NCBI RefSeq assembly: GCF_003144115.1
Contig: NW_020311999.1
Location: 601,583 to 665,582, forward strand
Origin: Tilletiopsis washingtonensis
Lineage: Eukaryota > Basidiomycota > Exobasidiomycetes > Entylomatales
Direction: 5' to 3'
DNA: 64,000 bases
In this document: positions 56,111 through 64,000 of the stretch, piece after piece
How the letters are laid out: the number at the start of each line of letters is the position of its first letter
Position numbering within the stretch: position 1 is the first letter of the stretch
Position numbers and translations under genes: made by a program
The notes under the pieces: model-generated
The model's input: only the letters and a program-made list of their open reading frames with translations
What the model was told of the DNA's origin: nothing
Database searches by the model: none

Positions 56111-56424
56111 GCTGTGCAGCTGTTGTGTGCTTGGAGAGGATGGATGACGGGAGCGAAGGCATGCAACGTGCGGATGCACGACGGGCGAAGCAGCAGCAGC
56201 ATGGCCGGCGCTGGTGATGTGGAGGTGGTGTCGCACGAGCGCGAGATGGCCGAGAGGCCGGCGGCAGCAGCGGCACAGGCACGCCGCCAGTCGAGTGTGC
56301 ACGCGCCCGGCGCCTAAGGATCGACGGCGCCGAGCCGGCTTGCCCCGCGTCACGTGGGACTGCCCTCTCGCTACCACCTCCAGCCGCAAGCTCGCTCCTC
56401 AAGGGCACTCGGGCGCCGCTCAGC
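56111..56424. promoter_or_regulatory. Divergent spacer between the alcohol dehydrogenase and the F-box-like gene
   Basis: A 314-bp interval between outward-facing starts. A GCAGCAGCAGC tract is present near 56,190; no other element recognised. Confidence 0.5.
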
Positions 56425-58154
56425 ATGGACCAGGGCGAGCCAGTGAGCGCCGGTGGCGAGAATTCCCGCCCGGAGCTGCCCAGCGAGCTGCTGCAGGTCA
56501 TCTGCGTGCAAGCCGCGCTGGCGCACCCGCAGAGCGCCCAGACGCTCGCCCTCGTCTCGCACTCCGTCTGCGCATGGACCGCAAGGGCTCGCTGGCACAC
56601 CGTCATCATCACGTCGGCTGCGGCGCTGACAGCCTTCTGGCGCATCATCACCGAGGCAGCGCCAACGCAGAGCATCTCCCTGCCGCCGCAGCCCGCGACA
56701 TGCGTGCGAGCGCTCTTCCTGCATCTGCCAGGCACTGAGATCTTCGACGTCTCAGAACGCTTGCTGGCAGAAGCGACCCAGGCCGCCAAGGAGCAAGCGC
56801 AGCTTGCCGCTAGCGAGGGCGCAACGTGGGAAGAGACGCAGAAGACCCGACTTGCGCCGTCTCGCTCGTGGGCACGCCTCTCAGGCATGCTTGAGCGGCT
56901 GGAGCAGCTCGAGCAGCTGGATCTCTCCGCGCCCGAGGCACAGCTGCTACGGCCCTCGCTGATGCGCAGCCGCATCCGCGAGCTGACGCTCAGCTACGAC
57001 GGCGATGAAGAGGCGCTTGGCGCGCTTGTATGGGCCGGCGACGCCTCGGCGCTGTGCGGCCCATCGCCGCACTTCCCTGGCCTGCGCAGCCGCTTGACAC
57101 ATCTGCACGTCGTCGCCAAGGACTCGCGTGCCGACGTGGCCGGGATTCCTCTGCCAGTGCCACTGCTTGAGCCACTTCGACGAGGTAGCACGTCGCCGGG
57201 CAGTGTGCTGGCTGCGATCGCCTCGGCCGGCTCTGCTCAGGCACCGTCCGAAGACGCCAATGCCAGCGGACCGTCAGCCACCAGCGCCGGCCTTACACAC
57301 CTTCGCTACGACACGCGGCGCTTCTCTTTCAAGCCTGCCGAGATTTTCGCCAGTGAGCAGTGCCAGACGAGCGGCCCATTCTCAGCTGACACCTGCCGCC
57401 CTCAGCCCGCCTGCGACCTTTCTTCACCGACGTGCGGATATCGCCTTCGCCAGCACTCTTCGAGGCATCTCCAGCGAGCTACTCGTTTGCCGGCTCGCGG
57501 CACGAAGCACCTCCTCTGGGCGCCGGTGCTTTTCGGCGACGGCCAGAGCCAGACGGCCGGCTGCAGATCGCACAGGCGCAGGCCTCGCCGGGCGGGCGCT
57601 TGCTGCGCTCATGGTGCGGCGGCGGACTCAAGGTGCTGAAGCTCTGCTGGGATGTGCCGCCCGCTTCTACTGCGTCCGCGCCGCGCGTCGCTGGCACCGA
57701 CTCGGGAGGCTGGCCTCAAGAACGGCGCGGCGCATGGACGGAACGTTCGGGCAAGGCGCGCGTGTTCGCAGCTGAGCTCGTCGAGGCCATCGCGCAGCTC
57801 TTTGGCTGGCACGGACAGGCGCACGAGTACGCAGAGCTGGCCTCGCGCATCCGGAGAGGATGGAGCGACAAGGAGCGAGAGACGCTTGCGGCGCTGCAGC
57901 TGGCCGTCGAGTGCGAGCTGGCGTGTGCGGCTTCGGCCAGCGCTTTGCCTGACGCAGCAGCGCGGCAAAGCGGTGCGTCGGGCACACAGCGCCAGCCGGA
58001 TGCCAGCGACAACATCGCTGCGCCGCTCGAATTCGCCGTGAGGTCGCCCGCCTCGCTGCTGAAGATGGACACGGGGCCGGCCGCCTTCGAGCTTGAACAG
58101 CGGCTCGCGCTGTTCCTTGATCGAGCAGGAGGCGGGCCAGGCGCCTGGGACTGA
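56425..58154 (+). CDS. F-box-like protein
   Basis: Two exons, 56425-57352 and 57406-58154 (558 aa). Residues ~15-70 (ELPSELLQVICVQAALAHP, then TLALVSHSVCAWTARARWHT) resemble the F-box followed by the LVSRSVxxWxxPxLYxTV segment that is common in basidiomycete F-box-like proteins. These generally act as substrate adaptors of SCF ubiquitin ligases. The next ~200 residues contain leucine-rich stretches (LEQLEQLDLSAPEAQLLRPS, RIRELTLSYDG), perhaps degenerate LRRs. The C-terminal third is Ala/Gly-rich, with LKVLKLCWDVPP and an alpha-helical end. The splice at A|GTGAGC keeps the frame that continues to the stop. The domain call is by eye and the F-box is weak; the substrate is unknown. Confidence 0.65.
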
Positions 58155-58353
58155 GAGCCAGCATGACGATACCTACCTACCAGCAAATCTATGCTCCCGA
58201 GGTCCCATGCTCCTGTCTCCGAGTGATCTCTAAAGCCGTGCATTGCAGCGGTGGCACGCTTGCCTGCCGGTCTCTCCCTGTCTGCAACCCCTCACCCGCG
58301 GCTGACCCAGGCGCTCCGTCCGGCACGAAGCCAGCCGGCAACCCGACGCCCGT

Positions 58354-59535
58354 TTACTTGTCGAAGGACGCAATGTACTTCTCGAGGTCGAACTTGGGGT
58401 CTTCCGGGTTGGTGACGACTGCGGTGGACGGCGTCAGCGAGGAGGTAAGATCGGAGACGGGCGGCAAGACCGAACGTCAGCAGGTATGCACAGGCATAGC
58501 TCGTCGCCGAGACCTCGTTCGCCACTCCTTGTCAACAGTCGCAGGAGTCCGAGCGCGGGCAGGGGACCGTCCCAGCACTCTTGTGGATACGAGCGGCGTC
58601 TCCGACACGAGCGACCTCGAACATACGCTGCTCGCCCGGGACCTTCCACCTGCCCGTCCCCATCCGCATGCCCATCTGAACGCCTTCCACGAGCGGCCAA
58701 GCGCGCTACAGCAGATTCTGCCGTCCGGACGGAACCTGCGAGCGAGGGACTGCAACACTGTCGTCGGAAGGAAGCTACGCATCTTGCTTCTCCGCAACGA
58801 GCCGCCATCCAGCTCTTCCGTGAACTGCCGAAGGAATGCCAGACACCACGAACAGCCGAGATGCGGCATGTCGCCATCATTCAGAGCTCTGCAGACCAGA
58901 GGAACAGAGCAGGGCGAGCAGAACGCTGTGTGGACCGGGTCTAGCAAGAACCGGCAGCGAAGACGCTCGTGCCTGCAAGCTATCCTGCACGTCGCTGAGC
59001 GCCTGGCCGACCGAGCACCCTTTGACCAACACTCTGCCACGGAGTGCAGACAGGCAAACCTACTCGATACGGGCAGTGGGCAGCGAAGACCGCTGCAGGC
59101 ATCGTGCAGCGAAGCCCGCCACACTCGTCGCCGGTCAGCGCAGAGGCGCGCATCTCTTCTCGTGAGCTGGACCTGTCGTCCACTTCTTCTCGCCGCAAGC
59201 AGTCTGTCTCCTTTCAACCTGCCCAGCCACGCCTGACTGCCGTGAACTCACCGCCGCCCGCACCGCCGCGCACCGAGGCAATGATGCTCTGGTCCTTCTC
59301 CTTCTGTGCCTGCACCTTGAGCTGCTCCTGGTGCTTCTTCTCGGCGGCAATGGCGCGCGCATCCTCGCGCTTCTGCAGCGTGCGGCGGTGCACGACGCCG
59401 TAGCCGATGCCGCCGACGAGTGCCGAGTAGCGCACGACCTGAGCACGTCCAAGCATCAAGATGGGCGATAGGGTCAGCAGAGGGGCCGTGACATGCGGTG
59501 CGCTGGAGACGCACGTTAACGACGGGCGAGACCAT
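58354..59535 (-). CDS. TIM11: Mitochondrial F1Fo ATP synthase subunit e
   Basis: Small inner-membrane subunit needed for ATP synthase dimerisation and cristae shape (Tim11/Atp21 in yeast). Three exons: 59535-59515 (MVSPVVN only), 59438-59252, 58418-58354 (90 aa). The N-terminus VSPVVNVVRYSALVGGIGYG matches the fungal family, with a glycine-rich membrane helix (GGIGYGVV) that mediates dimerisation. A charged helix (KKHQEQLKVQAQKEKDQ) follows. The last exon gives VVTNPEDPKFDLEKYIASF, a typical ending. The length is normal. The exon 2-3 intron is 833 nt, by far the longest in this window. Confidence 0.93.
58419..59251 (-). other. 833-nt intron of the ATP synthase subunit e gene
   Basis: The intron starts with GTGAGT and ends with a CTGACGCCGTCCACCGCAG-type branch and acceptor. 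It contains a stop-free minus-strand frame at 58477-59217 and a plus-strand frame at 58163-59236, both with no recognisable domain. Such length suggests a hosted non-coding RNA, regulatory sequence or insertion, but nothing specific can be read. Confidence 0.8.
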
Positions 59536-61873
59536 GGCGGAAGCGGGGGGAGGGAGAATTCGGGAGCGAGAAGAGGTCTAGTCGGAGCGACAGGGACGAG
59601 CCGGCGTAGAGTGGGTGCGAGGTGAGGTGAGCGGGTGGAGAGGAGGTGCTGAGGGTGGGAGCACAGGCCTCGCCGTCCGGCCGAGCTGTCGCCCAGCAGC
59701 GCGCGATGATCTTCCAGCGCCGGCTTGGCCGGCAGGCGCGGCGGCGCAGCACAGGGCGACGGGCCGCCTCGGAGTCCTCGCCACGTGGCTTCGCGCGCCA
59801 GCCCGTGCCGCGCCGCGCCGCGCGCCGTGAGCCTGCCGCGCCGCTCCGCTGCACCCCTCTCGCCTCGAATTGCGCGCCCAAGCTGATCTGAAGCAGCGTG
59901 AAGAACTCATCAGCAACGATGCTGCGGGTGGGTCGTTCAATGGGCGGCAGCGCCGAGGCGAAGACCTGGGCCCCTGCGCTTTGCTGTCGAGTGCGTCACG
60001 TGCGACCAGCATGCCCAAGGACCGCCGGTCAGCTCGACAGTTTGCTGTTCCAGACGACTCGAGCAGCTGGCAGCGCCAGGATGGGCTTTCTTGTTCTCCT
60101 TGTCCTCTCGAATCTGTTCATGCCGACGTCGTCGCCCATCGGGGATTGCGGCATGAGAGCAGCCAGAGCAGAGGACAAAGGGATGCAACCCGCAGGTCTG
60201 CGTCATCCTGCCTCTGCAGTGACAGAGAGGCGTCGCTAGGCATAGCTCGGGCGAGGGTCGAACAAGATCGCGAGCGCTCGGCATGCTTTGATATGGAGCC
60301 CATGACAAGGACAGAAGAGTGGTCCAGGCTGCGGCTCTGTGCGCATTTGTGGGCGATGCTGGACCGCACCGCCGTGCCCATCGCTGCCGCGCTCGCCTTC
60401 TGCGCCGCCTGGCTCTGCACGGCGGCCCGCATGTGCGGCCCTTGCATCATCGCATGCACGCTGTGGTCGTGCAGCGCAGCAAGAGTGTGGCACACCTAGG
60501 CGGTGTGTGGCGAGCGGTCCGTGCTGAGGACCGAGCGTCAGAGTCGCCGCTGTGGCTCGCCGCGTCGCCGCTGCCTCTGCACCGTCACACAGCTCGAGGT
60601 CTGCCGCTATGCCTCGCCTGCACATGCGACGAGCCAAGCTAAGTCTGGGGCTCGAGCGGCACAAGGGCGTGCAGCGGCAAGAGCGCGGAGGGAGGCAGCA
60701 TGCAGGCATTCAGGAGCATGCCCCTCCGCGCGAGCGCCGGCGGCCCTCACGCCTGCGCTGCTTTTGCGTCCGCCGCTTGCTCTGCGCCGTCTTGCCTTCC
60801 GCGAGCCCCTCGCCTCGGAAGCCGACACGAGGGCAATCCGCGGCCGCCCTTGCGCTTGCCAGCTGGACCCGTGCAAGCTGCTGCTGGGCGCCGGGTGCTG
60901 CGGCAGCGGCCTGTGAGAGGGGCATCTTGTCGCCGTAGCGCCGTCAATCTGATTGTTGAGGCTGGCTTAGCGCAAGGCGTGGTTTGACGGCTGCGCTAGA
61001 GGGCGGACTTCTGCCGCAGGCATCAGAGCAGTCAGGCAAGGGGTGCGAGGCGGACGACGAGTGTGCGCGGACGTGGGAGCAGAGCGACGCGACGCGCTGC
61101 TCCGCTCCGCCGTCCGCGTCGCCTCGCCGTGCCTCGAGCGCACCTCGCCTGCGCCGGAACAGAATGAGAGCGTGCGTCGCATAAACGACGGCACGGCCAG
61201 TGCACAGCGGCAGCCCCAGTGGCGAGAAGGCCTTGTGCGGCCTGCGAGCGGGTGCCGAGCAGCGCAGATGCCCGGCGCGCAGGCCCCCATCGGCGCTGCG
61301 AAGGGTGCCGCTGCCGCTGCAGCAAGCGCAAGATGCAGCGTGCGCAACTTCCTGGCCGCCGTGCTCTTCCAGCAGCGTCATCCGCGCCCTCTCGCTCCTT
61401 GACTCCTCTCCCCATCCCCTCTCCCCTTCCTTGCGCCTACTCCAGCCGCACTCTCCCGCCGGCGCGGATCCTCTGCCGTCGGACGTGCCCCTGAGCGCCC
61501 TTCCCTGCCTTCGGTACGCGCGCACCCACGACGGAGCCGAGGCTCGGCCCGATCGCTGCCAGCCAGCACAGAGTGCCCGCCGCCGTGCCGAGCCGTCGGG
61601 CGCACGCCACTTTTGCCGCCGTCGACGGCCTTCTCTTGCGCCCTTCCCCGAGGCACGCGCTCTCGCAGCGCTGCCCGACATCTCCTCTACGTCCACTCCT
61701 CGCTCGTTCCGGCCCGCTCCTCTTTCGCTGCTGTTTCTCTCGAGCATGCCTGCACCGCGCACATCCTCCATCTCCTTCTAGTTCCTCTCTGCCGGCTGCC
61801 TGCGCGTCTCTGACTCGGTCTGCAAAGGCTGCGCGACGCCTCTGCGTTGCCAGGCTTCGCCTAGGCGCCAGCC
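59536..61873. other. Long divergent spacer between ATP synthase e and the terminal orphan
   Basis: About 2.3 kb between outward-facing starts. A short plus-strand frame at 60294-60499 encodes a hydrophobic, Cys-rich segment, and an Arg-rich minus-strand frame covers 60944-61771; neither is convincing. From about 61,370 the plus strand is C/T-rich, as in the leader of the next gene. Confidence 0.45.
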
Positions 61874-64000
61874 ATGGACCACCCGGTCTCTTACCAGCCG
61901 GCGCCGCGCACCGCGTCGACATCGGCCGCCGCGCGCATCTCCTCCTTCTTCCAGAGTCCGCTGCGCAAGTCCGCCTCCAAGGGCGACCTGTCCTCGGCCT
62001 CGCGCTTCCGTAGCGCAGCCAGGCCTGGCTCTTCTGGCTCAGGCTCTGCGCCAACTTCGGCCAGCGCCTTTGCCGCCTCAATCGGCGCATCACGCTCCTT
62101 CCATACTGCTGGCCACGGCCCGTCATCGAGCGGCGGCTCTCAAAATCCGTCATACCGCGTGCCGCCGCCGCGAGAGCCGCACGACTACGCAGACTTCTAC
62201 GTGCCGTACCATGGACCCATCTCGCCGCGTCCAGGAGGCGGAGCAGCACAGTTCGAGGTGCTCGAGCTGGACCAGGGCTCGCCGAGACGCGGGCCAGCAC
62301 TGCCGCCCAAGGATGATCGGCCTGCAGGTCGTCTCGGCGGGCCATACGGCAAGTCTGCGCGGCACTCGCGGACCAGCTCTGCAGGCACGCCGCAGAAAGG
62401 TGCGCTTCGCAGTGACGGCTTCGGCGTCGAAGGGCTCGGCATCGGCAATGCGCCGTCGCTGCCGCCCGGGGCGGCTGGACGGACGTCGGAGCTGCAGCGA
62501 GGCGATCTGGGCCGCAGCGACGACGCCAACGAGCGGCTTGAGCGCTTCTTCCAGCACGGCGCCGCGAGCGGCGACCGGACCGGCAGCCCAACGGACCGCT
62601 TCCGTCCGGCGCTTGGCTTCGGCCTGCCCACAGCGTATGTCCATGGCGGCAACACGCCGAGACTGTGCGACTCGCCGCCGACGCGCATGGGCCACATTTC
62701 TGGCCTGCCCAGTCTGATGAGAGCCGACTACCAGGAGACCGAGCTGCGCCGACGCGATGGCACGGCGATGCAGTCTTCGTCGTCGCAGCCGCACCTACAG
62801 CAGCCGTTCTCCTACCGTGGTGCCGCAGCCGTGCCGCGTGCGCACGGCAATGCGCCTCCTACCTCGGTCCCATCGTCCGACCAGGACGACTCCCCGACGC
62901 TGCCTTCGGACCGCTTCACGCCAGAGCGGCGCACCGTCGGTCTTGCACCTTCCATCTCGTCAAACGAAGGAGGCAGCGCCGGCTGGACGTCCGCCTTCGA
63001 GGGCGGCAATCGCAGTGCGGCCACGTCCATGACGAGTTTGCGGGCGCCTTCGATGGCTGCGCACGGCTCGCTGCAAGGACAGCCCAAGCGCCTGCTCTCG
63101 CAGTCGTCAGGCGACGCGCTTGCTTCTGGCCCAGCCTCGCGCCCGAGAGCGCGCACAGCTAGCTCGTCGGACGTGCGTGCGCGCGCTGCCCAGGTCATCG
63201 GACCGCACGAGGCTCCAGCACGCGTTGCACCTCCCGCTGTGGCAGGGCGAGGACAGCCGACAGCACCTGCCGCTCAAGTCACGCCGCCCACGATGTGGCA
63301 GCAAGGCGCGCCGCTGCTGTCGCCCATCGCCGCCTCGACGCTCGGCGAGTCATCTTCTCCCGGCCCGTCTTCGCAGCACCAGCGGCCTTCGTCGCGGCCT
63401 GAAGAGGTCGTTGCGGCATCAGAGCTGCGCGATCTGGTCCTGACGGCAGAGGCGCGCAAGAAGTACCGCCTACTGCAGCAGCTGCACCTGGACGAGGCGA
63501 ATGCTCACGCGCCAGAGCACGGCTGGTACGACGCCAACAGCGGCTGCGAGCGCGTGCTCATGCCTCGCCCGAAGCTCAAGAACCGCACTTCCATCGACGG
63601 CAGCAGCGACACGCACAGCCGCCGCTCCACGTATGCCTCTGTCGAGCGCAACCGCCCACGGCCGCGAGACTCGGACCCGAAGACGCAGCATCTGCGCAGG
63701 AAGACCGAAAGCAACCCGGACATTGCTGCGCAGGCACTTGCCCAGGAACGGCTGGCACACAATGCCGCCTCGGTGCCGACACGGCGCAGAGCGCATACCG
63801 ACGCCAGTCCTCCGTTGGTGCAGGCGCCGTTCTTCCATCACCGCGCAGCCCCGCTGCCGCCGCCTGCGTTTCCTCCACAAGACGACCGAGCTTGCTCGCC
63901 CATGCGCAGCTGCCATCCACGAGCGAGCGGCACGATCGAGGTCGACGGCGCTCATGTCTGGCCGCGCAAGACGCCCACGCCGACGTCTGCCGGCATGCTC
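61874..64000 (+). CDS. Ser/Pro-rich protein of unknown function, 3' end outside the window
   Basis: An uninterrupted frame of 709 codons runs from the ATG at 61874 to the last base, so the C-terminus is missing. The product is Ser/Pro/Arg-rich and probably disordered, with SPLRKSASKGDLSS near the start, DYADFYVPYHGPISPRPGG near residue 105, and many SP/TP and RxxS sites suggesting a phosphoprotein. A more ordered helical stretch is ELRDLVLTAEARKKYRLLQQ (about residues 517-536), followed by LHLDEANAHAPEHGWYDANS. No family is recognised. The frame has no internal stop over 2.1 kb and G/C-ending codons, so it is very likely real. Confidence 0.75.
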   Translation, partial: MDHPVSYQPAPRTASTSAAARISSFFQSPLRKSASKGDLSSASRFRSAARPGSSGSGSAPTSASAFAASIGASRSFHTAGHGPSSSGGSQNPSYRVPPPREPHDYADFYVPYHGPISPRPGGGAAQFEVLELDQGSPRRGPALPPKDDRPAGRLGGPYGKSARHSRTSSAGTPQKGALRSDGFGVEGLGIGNAPSLPPGAAGRTSELQRGDLGRSDDANERLERFFQHGAASGDRTGSPTDRFRPALGFGLPTAYVHGGNTPRLCDSPPTRMGHISGLPSLMRADYQETELRRRDGTAMQSSSSQPHLQQPFSYRGAAAVPRAHGNAPPTSVPSSDQDDSPTLPSDRFTPERRTVGLAPSISSNEGGSAGWTSAFEGGNRSAATSMTSLRAPSMAAHGSLQGQPKRLLSQSSGDALASGPASRPRARTASSSDVRARAAQVIGPHEAPARVAPPAVAGRGQPTAPAAQVTPPTMWQQGAPLLSPIAASTLGESSSPGPSSQHQRPSSRPEEVVAASELRDLVLTAEARKKYRLLQQLHLDEANAHAPEHGWYDANSGCERVLMPRPKLKNRTSIDGSSDTHSRRSTYASVERNRPRPRDSDPKTQHLRRKTESNPDIAAQALAQERLAHNAASVPTRRRAHTDASPPLVQAPFFHHRAAPLPPPAFPPQDDRACSPMRSCHPRASGTIEVDGAHVWPRKTPTPTSAGML

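Noticed and set aside
58163-59236. Plus-strand frame of 357 codons lying over the long ATP synthase e intron
   Set aside because: Antisense to a well-supported host gene and without any domain; a nested gene is not supported by sequence alone.
60294-60499. Small plus-strand frame with a hydrophobic Cys-rich segment
   Set aside because: No signal or splice support and the hydrophobic stretch is short; not enough to call a membrane protein.
60944-61771. Arg-rich minus-strand frame of 275 codons
   Set aside because: It reads across the C/T-rich leader of the terminal orphan gene on the other strand and has no recognisable motif.
1-64000. tRNA, rRNA, CRISPR arrays, insertion sequences, transposons or virus-derived elements
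   Set aside because: No B-box-like tRNA core, no rRNA-like conserved block, no spaced repeats and no transposase, integrase or reverse transcriptase motif was found on either strand by eye.

Overview
The window is nuclear DNA from an intron-rich, GC-rich fungus. The protein repertoire is fungal: a Syo1-type ribosomal protein chaperone, Mrp51, kinesin-5 with a BimC box, PPZ-type phosphatase, Pcl-type cyclin and S. cerevisiae-like invertase. Intron style is consistent throughout: mostly about 50-150 nt, GTGAGT or GTGCGT donors, a CTGAC-like branch site close to a CAG acceptor. Together with the GC-rich, Ala/Ser/Pro-rich proteins this suggests a basidiomycete, perhaps Ustilaginomycotina. That placement is inference; no rRNA or other marker locus is present. 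I saw no tRNA, rRNA, CRISPR, transposon or virus-derived element.

Left part (1-20 kb): Caf40/CNOT9 (minus) and mitochondrial ribosomal protein uL6m (plus) diverge from one spacer. Then come a large Ser/Pro-rich orphan, the mitoribosomal protein Mrp51, a bestrophin-like channel in 12 exons (minus), the TFIIH helicase Rad3/XPD in 13 exons, and Syo1 (minus).

Middle (20-45 kb): an Ark/Prk (NAK) family kinase, a secreted GH32 invertase, a small TPR protein (minus), a PPZ-type phosphatase, the DEAD-box helicase Rok1 (minus), a coiled-coil orphan, a secreted two-domain fasciclin protein, and kinesin-5 (minus).

Right part (44-64 kb): a calcineurin-like metallophosphoesterase, a gene-poor stretch of about 5.3 kb, a Pcl-type cyclin, a zinc alcohol dehydrogenase in 11 exons (minus), an F-box-like protein, ATP synthase subunit e (minus, with an 833-nt intron) and an orphan cut by the window end.

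There is no operon-like or biosynthetic clustering. The genes are mostly housekeeping: mRNA decay, mitochondrial translation and ATP synthesis, ribosome assembly, DNA repair/transcription, mitosis and cell cycle. Eight neighbouring pairs are divergent and probably share promoter spacers. I rebuilt exon structures by hand; every multi-exon model sums to a whole number of codons and restores conserved motifs across its junctions wherever the family is recognised. The most unusual feature is the number of tiny exons, including two of 7 nt, in the invertase, phosphoesterase, bestrophin, Rad3 and alcohol dehydrogenase genes. I found no convincing new multi-gene system.
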